Below, piece by piece: positions 12,530-26,282 of a stretch of DNA of 64,000 nt (its first letter is position 1; each line of letters begins with the position of its first letter). Under the pieces are notes generated by a model. The model saw only the letters and a program-made list of their open reading frames with translations, was not told the DNA's origin and searched no databases. A program made the translations under genes and the position numbers. The stretch is from Sinotaia quadrata (Eukaryota; Mollusca; Gastropoda; Architaenioglossa; Viviparidae): NCBI GenBank assembly GCA_028829895.1, contig CM054182.1, positions 4,620,501-4,684,500 of the forward strand, given 5' to 3'.

Positions 12530-13045
12530 GTTTTTTTATCTTTTGGGAATAAGTGAATCCCTTGTAAATCTATTTAGTTTTCATTATGTCTCAGGGAACA
12601 GCTTACAGTACATCCTTTGTAAATCTATTTAGTTTTTCATTATCAGTCTTATGTATAACAACTTACATTGTATCTCTTATAAATCCATTTAGTTTTTTAT
12701 TATCAATCTCATGCAACTCCTTACTCTGTATCTCTTATAAATCTATTTAGCTTTTCATTATCAGTCTCATGGGACAAGTTGTAGCATGTCCCTTATAAAC
12801 TATTTATGCATTTATTAAAATAGAACAACTTACAACTGGATCCCTTTAAAAGACTTAGTTTTTCACTATCAGTTTAATGTAACAACTTACACTGGATCCC
12901 TTTAAAACTACTCAGTTTTTCACTATCAGTTTCGTGTAACAATTTACACTGGATCCCTTTAAAACTACTCAGTTTTTCACTATCAGTTTCATGTAACAAC
13001 CTTACACTGGATCCCCTGTAAATTTATTTACTTTTTTTAAAATCC
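12530..13045. repeat. degenerate minisatellite, ~60-bp unit
   Basis: About eight diverged units share CTTGTAAATCTATTTAGTTTTTCATTATCAGTCTCATG and ACAACTTACACTGGATCCCTTTAAAA blocks. Identity falls from right to left. Confidence 0.65.
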
Positions 13046-16000
13046 ATTTATCAGTGTCTGATTTTATTAAAAGCTAAAATGAAAATTTCAATCCCAGGTG
13101 TCCACAGCAGTCACTGTTGTAGGTGGGGGCCTCTGTCATTTCAAGTTCTGTGCATGGAATTGTTCTATAGGACTCCAAAATACTTTTGCTGTCAAAACAA
13201 ATGAAGAACTAACTAATTTTGTACCTCATTAGCTTCTGAAATTACACCAATACTGTTTACTAAATATGCATCTCATGCCTGCAAAAGGAACTCCCAACAA
13301 TTGCTGTAATTTACTGAAACAACCATCAGGAATATAAAATTATGTATGACAATATAATGATTTATTTAAAGTATCACTAACATATTAAAAATGCTATATC
13401 TAAAAATCAGAAAACATATATTAGTAAACTATTGCAGTTCGAAAACAATTTAAAGTTACATTACAGTTCTAGAATAATTTAAAGAACAATTTAAAGTTAC
13501 ACTACAGTTCTAGAATAATTTAAAGAACAATTTAAAGTTGTAGTCTGAGGATAGGATCCAAAAATAAACAAAACAATTGATGTCAAAGTGAATCTAACTG
13601 GCCTGCAAAAATTCTATTTGGATTAATTTTTCCTTTCTCCAGAAAACTCAATCATATATCATAAACAATAAAGATTTGATGTGTACTTCACAACTATCAC
13701 ATAAATAAATGATCAAACAAGATATGTATCATAAGAATTCTATTTCAGACTACAGAGTTGTAAACAAATAATAAAATCAATAAAGTATAGTTTTACAACC
13801 ATATAGAAAACATAACTTTATAATTTTGTTAATTATTAAATGGTTTTCTAATACTGTGCAACTTATAGATCTATTCTACACAGAAAACTTTCCTTCAGTG
13901 TTAAAACATTAAAAATATTCAATAAAATGCTGTAATGTTGCAATTCTAAATCAGTTTTTTGATAATTATTAAATGCTTTCCACTATTGTGTTGTTTATAG
14001 ATCTAATTTTAGGTAAAAACTACTCTCTTACATTATTAAGTCACATTTAGACATTTGAAAAATAATTAATTAATAAAGGTAGAGGACAGCACAAACCACA
14101 CAACCATTGTGTGTGGGGATGATGGACACAGTGCAAGTTAACATCAGGAATTAATGCATCTTTACTGAAGTGGGCAGAGACAATGGCAATAAATTAAAAG
14201 TGTAAAATATTTTCAAGAAATAATTTTAATAAAGGGATCTGTCATCAACATGAGTAGAGTATCTACTTCTGTGTGAGAAAATAACTATACTCATGTCTAC
14301 TGAAATAAGTGTAGGTCATAGCTATTTAATCCAACGTGAAAAGAAAAGCCATTGTGATAAAGATTATGTTAACAAATCTCTACATTATCAAATTATTTGT
14401 AATTTCAATAAGAATGATGCAGGAACACACAGAGATGACAGTGATACTGAAATGTCCATCATGCCACTTAATTTATTAATTCTTACATCATAAAATAGAA
14501 AATAAACTTCAGAATATATGACATTAAATGGTTGCAACACACACCTCATCTCTTTTAAAATGTGAGAATTCCAAGAGGGCTAACAAAAGTTACCTGAAGC
14601 AAAAGAATATTTATAATTTAAAATCACTTTAATTTTAAAAATAACATATCTGTTATTACAATAGAGCAATTCTATTAAAGCCATTAAATCAATAAATTTC
14701 TCTTTTTCACACAAGTGCAAGTAAACACAAACACACATGTATACAATTACTGACTACTGCATTTAATCCACAGTTTGATAAAACAATCACCTTCATAAAA
14801 CAGTAATTAAAAACTAATACTAATACTGCAATGTGCTGCTAGTCAGTCGTGATAAGAAACAGTATGCATAACATAATTCAAGACGGATATGTCTTCAAAT
14901 GCCAAAACATTTCAGTCTTTAAGAACAAGTAAAATTAATAATTATTTAAAAAAAACACATTACATTATTCAAAGCATGATTAAAATTCAATATAAAAAAA
15001 ACATGTCATGCTGAATGTTAAATTTTATAGAACAACAATTCTAAAAAAAGTTATGTAAAACAAAAAAGTTTAAAAATCCAATACATGAAATCACATACTT
15101 AATTAGTTACTTGTGAACACTGGCTTTAGAAACTACAGATATTTTCAAATAATCATTTAAAAGATTGTAAATTTTAGGGGGAAACTATATTACACACATA
15201 CATGCATGAAAGTATATGTGCATAGTGTGTATAAACAGCTCGAATAAACTCTTGATTATCTAGCAACACTTCTGTTCTATTTATAGGCATGATACAAATC
15301 ATAACATTATCTAGCAGCATATCATGCTGCGTCTCTCCACTTTATATTGGTCTTCTGTTAACTAATTTATGACTAATGGTATTTATCTATGAGTATTTGC
15401 CTTTAATCTACCTGTTTATTTTATTTTCTATGATAAAACACATTAGAATTTTAAGTTACCTCTCTGTCTAATGGCACACTCCAGTCCCCATGTACACTGA
15501 ATAAATGAAAGTTTATTGTATAATACACCATAATTATGTGTTGAGATTTAATAAATATTTTGAAACACAAATCTTATCAGCACTAAAATGCAGTATATTT
15601 CAAACAAAAACCCAAAACACATGGCAAATGTGTATTATTTGAATATTTCACCTAAACAATTATTTTGCTTTTGGTGTGTGAATGCAAGTTTAAACTATTA
15701 AAAAGATGCATAGATTCTGAATTTTAAATCTCAAAACTAGACAATTATCTTTTCCGCTAAATGGTTAGACTCTACTTTGATTAAGCCAATAACTCAAATA
15801 GTCAAGGGTGAAATAATAAAATGCTGTAAATATGCTACTATGAAATGTTTTCAACAAAAATATTAGTACCATGATATTCAATCTTGAGAACTATTCACCA
15901 TTTCTATACTTGGACAAGCTGTCATGTGGTATTTTATTACAAAAGTTATTTCAAACATCTCTAGACACTGGTAGCCACAGTGCAGTCTCATACAACATGG

Positions 16001-16406
16001 AGTTTGCTAAAGTTATGCAAGTTCCCTAGTTAACAACATAATTACATTACCGTGCCAGTCTGTTCAGCCAACTATATAATGTCTGAAGGAAAGAGATGGT
16101 TAAACTGAATGTCACCCATCCAATATCGACTTATTTTAATTTTTTCTGTGTAAAATTATTATAATTAATTGATAATTTGAAAAAAAGATTGATTCCCCCC
16201 AAAAGGAATGAAGTATGCTAAAAGTTGTGAAATCTGTTTGAAAAATAAAAACACTAAAGCATTATTCCTCATTATACATACATATCTTCTGATCCTTCCT
16301 TTGACTGCCCTATCCATGCTGCTTCTCCCCATAATCCATCCCATGATTCTCTAATATACAGATCACGTACATTCTGCACAGCATCCTTTTAATGGTCCTA
16401 TGTGTT
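13046..16406. other. SNX16 3' flank, no further gene seen
   Basis: AT-rich DNA directly downstream of the SNX16 stop codon on the minus strand. A 42-bp direct repeat (GTTCTAGAATAATTTAAAGAACA) lies at about 13440-13540. Several AATAAA signals occur on the minus strand (for example about 15415-15420), so an SNX16 3'UTR of unknown length lies here. No coding exon recognised. Confidence 0.4.
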
Positions 16407-16545
16407 TCATGAATTTTGAGAGAGATTGTCTCCAGCCTGTGTTGGAACAGGTATAGCATCATGGTGATCACATTCTGCCAGAGAATGACTTGTTGAGCTC
16501 TGAGATATAATGCTTTCCCCCTTCATTACACTGTCAGTCACCTCC
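16407..16545 (-). CDS. SNX16: SNX16 terminal coding exon
   Basis: Acceptor CACTTCAG at 16546; one base completes an Arg codon, then 45 codons and TGA at 16409-16407. The tail is Ser/Thr-rich with no recognisable motif. The choice rests on the correct phase, the good acceptor and the only suitable open stretch downstream of exon 5. Confidence 0.8.
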
Positions 16546-17292
16546 CTGAAGTGAACAGGAAACAGAAGAATACACACATTTGTGCCAGTTGGAACACAAC
16601 TTGCACCAAAAGTGAAAATTAACAGAACTAAATAGCAAAAATTGGTTAAAGTTCAACAGTGATATGTTTCTCATTCTCTATAAAGGTTTACACATGAAAC
16701 AGAACTGTTATGATTTTACAAAGGGAAGAAAGCAGAGTAATGTAGCAAACTTCACAAGATACGCCAGAAAAATTACAGCTAATATTACCTTCAATCATGA
16801 AATATACTGTACAGTTCCTAAAATGCTAACTGCAAAATAACTTATTTTTTAAAGCTGATAAAACAAACACAACAAATACATACACCCAATTCAACCAGAC
16901 GCTAGCAGAAATTTTCCAAAATAAATAAGGTTAGTACTAAAATGTGATTTTATAATTATGTATTTATTAGTCATGGAATTTAGATTCATGTATCAAGAAC
17001 CAGTGAGTAGTGAAATTCTCTGCATCAAAGTGGAAGAATTTAGTTCTTGTTTTTTCAAAATCATGGCTCAGTTTTGAGAAATTAGGCAAATAGTGCTTAA
17101 ATGGAACATAATATCTAAGTTGGAAGGCTATCTGAATAAACTACCAAAACACAACACACTTGCTCCACTACTAAAAGCAACATTCCTTGGAAATGCCCAT
17201 ATCCTCTGTAAAACCTTGGATTTCCCAGAATTTTGGTCAGATTCTGAGTCCTTGGTTCATAACTGACAGTCAACAGAAGTCATGAAAAAAGG

Positions 17293-17353
<61 letters not shown>

Positions 17354-20300
17354 GTAATAATAATAATAATTTAACAGAGCACTTATAAAAGTGGTAAGTA
17401 CTTCATGATATTTACACATGAAACAACAAAAATCTCCATATGACTGCTAAAAACAAAACAAAGTAAGAAAACTAAAGAAACATAACAAATGATAATAAGA
17501 GAGTTATACAGTCAAGCATTATCAAGTCAGAGGGATCAGCTTAGAGGGGTTAGACAACTAATTCTCACTTATTTGTAGCTTATTAGTATGCACATCTTTG
17601 CACATTCAATTTTCATAGCTAGCTCAATGGCCTAAATTAGCTCCCTACATCCTTTAATTAAATGTAAGCCTTAAGTGGATGATTAAAAAAGATAAGAAAA
17701 AGACAATGATGAAATCCAAATTGTCACAGTGAATTTATTAGAAGGGAGAGGACAAAATCACAATGTTACCCACCACTGTCAACTGCATCAAAGCAGTAGA
17801 TTAGAAACAGAAATATATTAAAGTGACATCAGGGCAGTAGATTATAAACAGAAACATAGTAAAGTGACATCAAGGTAGTAGGTTAGAAACAGATGACACT
17901 AATTGTGCTTTGTAAGGAAGCAATAATATGGAGGCTAGCAATACATGAACCTTAATATGCAAGTTATTTCTTTTTTCTGTCTTATTAAACAAGTTAAACA
18001 TTTTAGTTTACATGTATATACAAATACAGGAGTGTGTGTGTATATATATATATTAATTTCTGGTGTCAGTTACATATGATTATTCAGAGGAAACACAAAC
18101 CTAAAGTTCAACTGTTTTAAGTTTTAAATTATATAAATGCAACTCTCAGGACACTGCATGTTACTCAACTGGGACATATATCAATCTACAGTTATCTACA
18201 GTTTAGTAAAAATGATAGGGATTTTGTGTAAATTACAAGTTGACTCACCATCATACATTAAAATTTTATGAAAATGTACACCTGTACATATATTATTACA
18301 TTATATTACATATTATAAAACTGATTTATTTAATGATGCTAATGCTAAGGTTAAAAATAATAATTTATATCATATATTTAATATACAACTATATGTGTCA
18401 AACATTATTATTTTTTTGTTTAACTGATATATAAACATGCCCAAATTTGACATAAATGGCAGAAAAGAATTATGCTGGTGGAGTAGCAAGGTTAGGAATG
18501 TTTGTGAAACCATTAGCAAGTTTGTTTCAATGACTTGCATTTGGTCTTTGAAACAAAATTCTGCATCCATAATAAAGCCAATTTCACTGTCTAAAACACA
18601 AAGCTATACCAAATTTATTTTTCTTAAATCTTTGCTAAGAATCCATTTTACTCTTAAGAATGAGTATAACTCAGAGGCTGATTTATTTGGAAGAAAAAGT
18701 TACTTTTTTCATTATGTTAATAAGACAATTTCAAAGATTTCACTAATGAATGTCACCAATACACAAGTGGAGTAACTCTGTAAGACTGTTTTGATTTTCG
18801 GATATTATCTATGAGTAGTATTTGAAATGAAAATTGTAAAATTTATATATACATACCGAAGTCTTGAGGAAAGCATTTCAACTTGTGACTTGTATAATTG
18901 CAGTTCTTCCTTAAGCAGATTGATCTCAGAATCTTTGTCCTGTAAATCTTGTCGAAGGGTGTATAAAGTCTCTTCAAGTGTTTCACACAGAGCCTACACA
19001 AGAAAAATTCTAAGTATACAAACTGACAAATTAATAACAATTTACGAATTCCTTAACTTTCAAGAATGTAATAAATATATTCATTAAAAATTTATTTTTT
19101 AAATCGTGGGAGCAAACTTAATCATATTCAAAAGGAAATAACTATTGCCAAATTTTAGTTGTTCAGTTAACCACTTTAGCTGTGAAGTAAGTTTTAAAAA
19201 ACTTTGCACGATAAGTGTGTAATTAAATTTATTAAATTTTAAAAAAGGGTGGTTCTGTCATCATTCCATTTTGACGTTGGTCAAAAAAACAATAACATCC
19301 CTTTGATAAAGATTTATTAATGAGAGTAAAATAACCTTCCTCCAACAAGACATGGTTATCATATCCTACTAGTTCAGGGTTCATGCTATGAGAAGATATG
19401 TGTGGAATGAGTTTATATGGGGGGGTCAAGCTAAAGGTTAATTGCAGGTTATCTTATTCTTCTGATTCTGAACAGACAGTAGATTAGTTTTAAAGACCTA
19501 AAAATGTCTCTGGCAATGAAAAGATTTTTTAAAGTTTGTACTAGAAGGTTAAATAATTTATTCTAATAAAAAACATCAGTCTACAAATCTTAAATGCATA
19601 GAAATGTATGAAACCACAATATTATTCATAAACAGTAATAAACTTCCTGAATTAACACCCTCACAACTCCTTGAATTAGCATCCTCTCCTAGTTTTAGCT
19701 GCTACATCAGATTGTTACTGTAAAACTTCTGGTATCAGAAATGACAGATATAAACATGAAGAAATCAAGCATTGATGCAAATCATTTGAAACTGCTGCTG
19801 GAGAAAAGAAGATACCTGTGTATATTTTAACTATATACAGTAAACAGGACATGGACATATTTTATATAATAACATATAAAATGTAGTTAGAGTCAAGTAA
19901 TGCTAAACAGAAATCCAATTAAACATTTATGTTCCAAAAGAACCAAAACTCCAATAAAAGAACCTAATCAGTACAAAAAAACAAACAAACAAGCAAACAT
20001 CTATAATCCAACACTCCCCCCACAAACAAAAAGAAATAAAAACAAAAAATAAATAACAGGCAGTAATACTCACTCTGCTCTCTTCTAGGCTGTCATGAGG
20101 ACCTGGTGGATCATCAATGCAAAGAAATCCCCGAACAGGTAAACTGAAAACAAAATACTCATAAAAACTCCCAAACTGGAACTTTTAAAACAAAATTTTA
20201 ACTGACACTCACGGTACCCTTCCATTTTCAAAAGTGGATCAAAGTAATGAAACAGTAAGTGTGACAGCAAAGTTGCCTATCCATATTGTAATGTTAACTT

Positions 20301-22008
20301 GACCCAACCTTGGGCACCGCATATGATGACATTTTTTGTAATACCAGAGCTAAATAATAGCCTTAAGCAATGCCAAGCTGTTGTGTTGCTGATGTAAACT
20401 GAACTGGTTCTAGGTGGATGAGTAGTTTTTGCTGACTAATGGTTTAATACCTAGTCATAACAATCTGACCAATAGGGATGGACCAAAAGTTACCTGATTG
20501 GAAGAATATGTTGTTCTAATCACTTTGATTTCATTTGCATCAAGTCCAGTCATAAAAGGCAATCACTAGCTTATGTGAGTTAACTGACTGATAAAACGAG
20601 AATGGACTTAGAAATATTTAGTGCACTTCTTTGCTACTGATTTATGATTCTGTAATTTAATTTAGAGATGCTTTATATAATTGAACTAATATCACTACGT
20701 TCATCAATTTGATTATGTTATATGTTATATTTGTGAATTTTGATTATGCTAATTTTTTTATGCCATGTATGTGTATCAGGCTAATGAATATTATTATTAT
20801 TGCAGGATTGTAAGTTTGAGAACGATGTGTAGAAGAGAAAGGAGTATAGAGATGGTTTAGACCTGAAATTTAGCATCATTAATTTTTGCAGAGAGGAGCA
20901 CACCTTTTTTTGTTCTTCCTTTGTTGTTCCCTTTCTGGTAACCTGGTATCTGCTTCAGACTGCAGTGACTACTGTATTTAGTAAATGAGCTGATATTATC
21001 TAATGTAGATATCTCTCCATCAACAAATAATCAATAATGGGGTGGGGTGGGGAGACATGATAGAAAATAGAAACAAAGGGTTTTGCCTACTGAAGATGTC
21101 TTTATAGTAACACAGTCTCATTGTCTTAAAAGACAGAAGAGAGAATCATAAGTTGTAATATTCTTTGCATCAAACATAAGTTTCCTGCCTTAGGATATAG
21201 AATGAGGCATTATGTTTACCTGTCTTAGGAAACATGATGAGATATGTCATTTACCTGTTACAGATGTCTTTATGTCCAGTTATGTTGTTCAAGAATGCCT
21301 GCAGTCCTAAGACTCTGTCTTCCAGGAAATTTTTGTCATAGTTGTCTCGAAACCACCGCTTGGGAGGCAACGACAGACGAAAACCAGGAAATAAGTGTTT
21401 TAACTTGGAAGAAAGAAAGAAATATGTGAAAACAACAAATTAACTAAGAAAGGTTTAGAGTAAAGTATACTTAAAGTATACTTACCAGATATATATATAC
21501 TCAGTGAAAACTTGCTATAATGTGATAAATGGGGGCCATAAAATCAGACTGCATTAATAGTGGGGTTGCGTTAATGCTAGGTTTTGCAATAGAATGCATT
21601 ATTAAGATATATATTTCAGAAGCCATGCCACAACTGCATTATATCCAAATTCACGTTATTGTGGGGAATGTTCTCACGGGGTTCCACTGTATATGTAATG
21701 CTTCAGTTTACAAATCATAAGAAGAGATTAAATGAACTCTTCCGAATGCAATTTATATTACACAAGGTACTGTAATGACATTTGGTGAACAAGAGGAACA
21801 CTCATGATAATAAAGCATCAATGCACATATTCTGCTTAAACGAAAATCTGCATTTAACATAATCATTGACAAGATAAATTATAAAATCAACCACAAATTG
21901 ATTGAAGTTTTATCAGTTAAAAAAATAAGGAATGTATTCATTCTGAGAAATTAGCAGAAGTAGGAGATAATAAGTCAAAGATTAATTTCAAATTTGGTCT
22001 CTATTACA

Positions 22009-22049
<41 letters not shown>

Positions 22050-24893
22050 CACAACTTGTTACATAATGCATAACTAAAAGACAAGAATGTTACAAAACCA
22101 GCAAATCAGGTTAAGTCAAGATACATCACATATGAACAGAAACTTTATAGACTTGTTGCCTTTCAAATTAAGTTTATCAATGCTCCTTCATCAGAATTGC
22201 TACTTAAAACAGAAATCTATCACTATTTTAATCTATTCATATAAGCTAGAAAGTTTTGGCCATAATTATTTTTTCAAAATGACTAAACCATTCAGTGTGT
22301 GGCAGACACATTTAGATGCACTTCATTTATTTTTATATATACAGTAGATCTTCATTATTCACCATTTCAGTATTTGTGTTATTAATGCACATTTGCAAAT
22401 TTACATATTTAAAGTATAGGGTACAATCATTCAGAACAATCTGGCAGCCATCAATACATCAGGCATAATCAGTTAATTTACATCTGATTTCTTTTTCAGT
22501 TGCTTAACTGGTAACATTTTCTTCTTTTTGGTTGACTTGCCTATTGTCAGTTGAGTCAACAATGAGACAACTGGGAAATGAAAAGTCCTTCAAATATAAT
22601 GTTTGGTTTAAATATAAATTATAATGAAAGTACTGTCTCTTGTCTCTCACAGTACAAAGAAAAACAGCATTCCCCTAAAGGAGAACTTGGCTTATTGCAA
22701 ATATCACAAATCATGTTTTGAATAACAATTGTAAACAGAACAAACACTTCTGAAGAATGAAATACAAAATGTTTTGATTTCAGAAAAAAGTGTCCTACTA
22801 TATGATCATGTGAGTCTCAGGTATCAATAACCACAGAAACAATTCACCTGTCAAGATTTGCCAATGTGTTTTCAATAAACATAAAGTATTGCTACTGTAC
22901 AAATAAATTTTGAAAAATGTTCACTATGGCCTTAGTGGACAACAATGCTTCCAGTTTACAAAGAACTGGAACAAAATCAAATCAAAATCTATAGTCATGG
23001 TATTTGAATCAATTTCTAACTGGTGGCTTTTAATTTTATTATCTTGATAAACAAATGATCCCTTTCAATTGGGTATTATCTTTTTGTGTTTCATTAAAAT
23101 GTTTGTATCATTAAAATACAGTCATATTTGATAAATAGGGGACACTACATATTTCAACATTTTTCTTTATCTTGTCCCTTAGTCTCAAAGTTGATGAAAC
23201 AAAGGAAAGAAACTCAGATTTTAATTTGGTACCTATTAGATATTAATCCTCCAATTTCTGTAATTTTCTAAAGTACAGATATAGATATATATTTTAATTA
23301 TATAAAGATGAACACTAACATCTTTTCTTTCAATGTTATAGGCTGCAAATAAATGTATTTGGAGCCAGTGGGAGGTATTACTAAGTTATTTTGCATGTGT
23401 CTGAATAATTTATGCCATTAAACATCCATTGTTGATTCTTGTGTATATGCATATATGTGTATATGTGTGTGTATGTGTAAAACTACTGATTCCTGACTAG
23501 TCCCTCTAAATCATTCACATACATTGTTTGCTTTGATTTGGGTACAACAAATCCTCAAGCCATTGTGTGACACTTAAACAGTTAAAGTTAAACTTACCCT
23601 CTCATTCAAATGTACAAAGTCTGAATATCTCCGAAAAACAAACCAGCCCACTGGATCATCTCTCTTTTGAACTTTGATCTTGTACACCTTGAAATATAAG
23701 CAAATTTAACAGTGGTAAAGTACATAACAAAAAATTTTTTTTTTGATGTAGCAAATGATTATATTTTCACTAATGTGTGAAAACCAGGAAGTAAAATTCA
23801 ACATAAATTAATTAAAATAAATAATTTATATTTTAAAAAAATTTAATTTTAACTTTCAGTCAAAAGTGGTTTATCAATGCTCTTTAAATAGTTTTTGAGT
23901 TAATAAAAAATCTCCCAGATTTTAAGCAAAAGATTTGGAATTTATTAAATAACATTTATTATGTACATGGTTAAGCTGCAAAGTAGACTTATTTAAATTT
24001 TTTTTTTTATAAGTAGTTTGGATAGTAAGCAATTTTAGTACCTGGCTATCATTTTGTCATTAACACAAATAACAGGGTGATAATTTTATAATATCTATCA
24101 AATAGTTCATAGTAAGTTATTATTTAAAAAAATATATAAATGTCACCCATGAAACAGATCTGTATTTTGGGGTGGGTGGAACAAGAAAAAAGGTTGTTAT
24201 CTTGTCATTTTATAGCTCTGCTTATCTCAAATCACTATATGCCACAATAAAATTAATATACAATTTACTATATAATATAATAAAAGTAAATAAAATGTAC
24301 ACAAATATAAATTACAATATATGTACACAAAATACCCAATAAATAATGATTAATTTGCAATAACCCACTGTGAATCGTGAGCGGGATTCCATGGTTTCAT
24401 ATCCCATAATAGGCACAGCCAAATCACCTGGCATCAACAGCTCTTTTTCTGCTGCATCTTCACCCTCATTAAAGGAAAGTTCTTTTCTTAGCACATTATC
24501 ACCTTCGGCTACTGATGACATATACTGATATTCTGCATTTGGCGTGCTTTGGTGATCAGGCATTATCTCCATGGAATGAATCATTATTCTTGAAACTTTC
24601 CCTTCTTCTGTACAATCAATGGATGAATCATCATTATCCATAGCATGAGGATTATCTACTGCAGGATTGAAGTTGGTGCATTCATCACCTATGCTAGGGC
24701 TCTCTAGTGTTTCAACAGAGCTTGATCGATGTGACAGATAGGAAGCAGAAAGGTAGTCGATCATAACTAATGGCTGTTTGGGTATAAGTTTTTCACCTGA
24801 GGTTGTGTATTCATTGTTTGTTTTTTCCCCATCTGCTGTTAACTGTCCTGTCTGACTGCTATCAGGTGGTTCGATGTTAATTTTATGTGACAT
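16407..24893 (-). CDS. SNX16: sorting nexin-16 (complete gene, six coding exons)
   Basis: SNX16 is a PX-domain protein that binds PtdIns3P on early and late endosomes and acts in endosomal trafficking and receptor down-regulation. Joining 24369-24893, 23598-23687, 21255-21403, 20074-20143, 18857-18993 and 16407-16545 gives 1110 nt, 369 codons plus stop, all with GT-AG introns and consistent phases. Residues 1-160 are a low-complexity, acidic/Ser-rich N-terminus. The PX domain spans about 163-270, with the RRYSDF phosphoinositide motif (194-199), the PPK loop (218-220) and Arg235. It is followed by the SNX16-specific [14 protein letters not shown] link and a coiled coil (about 275-322), then a divergent Ser-rich tail. 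Human SNX16 is slightly shorter (about 344 residues) with the same order. No disruption is seen. This is the best-supported gene in the window. Confidence 0.95.
16546..18856 (-). other. SNX16 intron 5
   Basis: Contains an (AAT)n microsatellite (17295-17370) and three imperfect 47-bp repeats of GTAGATTAGAAACAGAAA...AAAGTGACATCA (about 17785-17895). Short open frames near 18240-18775 show no coding signature. Confidence 0.7.
17295..17370. repeat. (AAT)n microsatellite
   Basis: About 25 AAT/ATA trinucleotides with one AGT interruption near the right end. Confidence 0.95.
18857..18993 (-). CDS. SNX16: SNX16 coding exon 5 (coiled coil)
   Basis: 137 nt, acceptor TGTGTAG (18994), donor GTATGT (18856). 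Encodes [11 protein letters not shown] followed by a heptad-rich, Glu/Lys/Leu coiled-coil segment, as in other SNX16 proteins. Confidence 0.92.
18994..20073 (-). other. SNX16 intron 4
   Basis: AT-rich intronic sequence without recognisable repeats or exons. Confidence 0.7.
20074..20143 (-). CDS. SNX16: SNX16 coding exon 4 (PX end)
   Basis: 70 nt between acceptor TTTTCAG (20144) and donor GTGAGT (20073). Encodes the end of the PX domain and the diagnostic [14 protein letters not shown] segment. Confidence 0.93.
20144..21254 (-). other. SNX16 intron 3
   Basis: Intronic sequence with a somewhat higher GC segment around 20280-20560 that may be an old interspersed repeat. No exon seen. Confidence 0.7.
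21255..21403 (-). CDS. SNX16: SNX16 coding exon 3 (PX domain)
   Basis: 149 nt, phase 0 in and phase 2 out, donor GTAAAT at 21254. Encodes LKHLFPGFR, the LPPKRWF proline loop and the [13 protein letters not shown] helix, all near-identical in order to vertebrate SNX16. Confidence 0.93.
21502..21689. mobile_element. pogo/Tigger-like MITE
   Basis: Left terminus CAGTGAAAACTTGCTATAATG and right terminus, read inverted, CAGTGGAACCCCGTGAGAACAT are similar imperfect inverted repeats. The CAGTGGAACC...TATAA form is typical of pogo-group Tc1/mariner elements. The element is flanked by TA on the right and lies in TA-rich DNA on the left. It is about 190 bp, non-coding, and probably a deletion derivative. 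Confidence 0.5.
22012..22047. repeat. (CA)n microsatellite
   Basis: About 18 uninterrupted CA dinucleotides. Confidence 0.95.
23598..23687 (-). CDS. SNX16: SNX16 coding exon 2 (PX domain)
   Basis: Exactly 30 codons, phase 0 at both ends, acceptor TTTCAAG at 23688 and strong donor GTAAGT at 23597. Encodes VYKIKV through HLNER and includes the RRYSDF phosphoinositide-binding motif. Confidence 0.93.
23688..24368 (-). other. SNX16 intron 1
   Basis: AT-rich intron between the N-terminal exon and the PX core exon. Nothing else recognised. Confidence 0.75.
24369..24893 (-). CDS. SNX16: SNX16 coding exon 1
   Basis: ATG at 24893-24891; 175 codons ending ...RSRFT before donor GTGGGT at 24368. It covers the whole disordered N-terminal region and the first PX strand ([12 protein letters not shown], the segment shared with vertebrate SNX16). 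An acceptor-like ATTCAG at about 24921 suggests the exon starts near 24920 with a short 5' leader. Confidence 0.9.
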
Positions 24894-25439
24894 GTTTTTA
24901 AAGAAAATGTCAGAGAAAGACTGAATACACCCCTGTTCAGGTCACTGAATGCCTTTTTTCTCCATGAGGAAAAACTGTGATAAAATATTTGATCCAAGTC
25001 CTTTTATCATATTATTATTATTATTATTATTATGGTAAATCTTTTGCTCTAATGAACTATGAACTTAGTGCACATAATCCCTATATACTAATAATAATAT
25101 AGAGAGTATAAAATGTAGCTGAATGCCAGCTACTATCTATATATGTAATAACGAAAACTAACTAAAATCGGTGATAAATTGATTAAAAGATTTTTATTTC
25201 TATTCACTTTCTTGTCTCTGATTTTAAATTAACAAAAATTCAAACTATCTTATATGCAACATTTAACACAATAGGCCTATACTGAAGTCGGGCTAATGGT
25301 TTTCGATAAAAGAGATAATAGTTGCAAAGAAAAGAAGAATTTTTCAAGTATAAAATGGTAAAGTTTTAACTAAAACATACATATAATTTGAAAGAAGAGT
25401 ACTATAAAAGCATGGATGAAACGTTTATAATTTCTAATC

Positions 25440-25580
25440 GTAGGTCAGTGTATATGATACGTTGACAGCTGACGAAGAGACGGAAGTAGTTTCTCACATG
25501 CTTTACATAACGCCATCTGTAAACACAAGCCAATAAAGGCGCATAACCACTGACTAAGCGTTTTGTCAGCGTAGCTCTAT
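25440..25580 (-). promoter_or_regulatory. SNX16: candidate SNX16 promoter
   Basis: The most GC/CpG-rich stretch upstream of SNX16. It holds an ETS-like CGGAAGT (25481-25487), AGATGGCG read on the minus strand (about 25511-25518, YY1-like) and a CCAAT box (25530-25534). The same AGATGGCG motif lies in the cdk1 promoter. Placement of the transcription start is inferred only from composition and motifs. Confidence 0.3.
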
Positions 25581-25581
25581 A

Positions 25582-25583
<2 letters not shown>

Positions 25584-25643
<60 letters not shown>
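25584..25643. repeat. (GT)n microsatellite
   Basis: About 30 uninterrupted GT dinucleotides. Confidence 0.95.
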
Positions 25644-25645
<2 letters not shown>

Positions 25646-26222
25646 CCAAAGACAGAAAGATTTCTGGATCCACAAACAAGAAAAAAATCTGACGTTGTTG
25701 TTTTCACTTATTACTACTCTACACAACTAATTTAACTTTACAACAGTACAGATTTTAATCAGTGGTAACAAACTAAACAAAAAACCTCTATATAAAAGCA
25801 TACATGTGTACTACTAATTCAAGTTAACTTTACAACAGCATATATTTTAATAATTGTTAACAAACTAATTTATAATTAAAAAATTAGAACACATTTATAT
25901 AGAGTTTTGCATATTGTGTAATTTACAGTTATAAGTAATACAGAATGAGAATTAAAAACGTTTTATATGTAGACATTCACAACACAAAAACAACTACAAC
26001 ACATTTCGGTTAAGTAATGTTTTCAGGACAGTACAGTTATCACAATGACAAATTAACGCTGAAACGAATAAGTTTATTCTTTTATGATCTCTATGTATTA
26101 CCCGAACAGGTAGCTCCTAACGTTAAACACGGCTCGATTAGGTCTGTATAGTACAACTTATTATGAACGAGAGGAAATTTCAAAATTTCAAAGAAAGATT
26201 TGTTATGTAATTATAGATTGCA

Positions 26223-26228
<6 letters not shown>

Positions 26229-26280
<52 letters not shown>
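26229..26280. repeat. (AG)n microsatellite
   Basis: About 26 uninterrupted AG dinucleotides. Confidence 0.95.

Positions 26281-26282
<2 letters not shown>

Larger units (their letters stand above)
21404..23597 (-). other. SNX16 intron 2
   Basis: Contains a pogo/Tigger-like MITE (21502-21689) and a (CA)n tract (22012-22047). A second Tigger-like terminus may begin at about 22340 (CAGTAGATCTTCATTATTCACC). Confidence 0.7.

Noticed and set aside
18437..18775. 112-codon plus-strand frame in SNX16 intron 5
   Set aside because: Antisense to SNX16, AT-driven composition, no recognisable domain.
22340..22440. Second Tigger-like terminus in SNX16 intron 2
   Set aside because: Only one end (CAGTAGATCTTCATTATTCACC) is suggestive; no inverted partner found.
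25402..25707. 101-codon minus-strand frame
   Set aside because: Its core is the (GT)n microsatellite; it overlaps the proposed SNX16 promoter.
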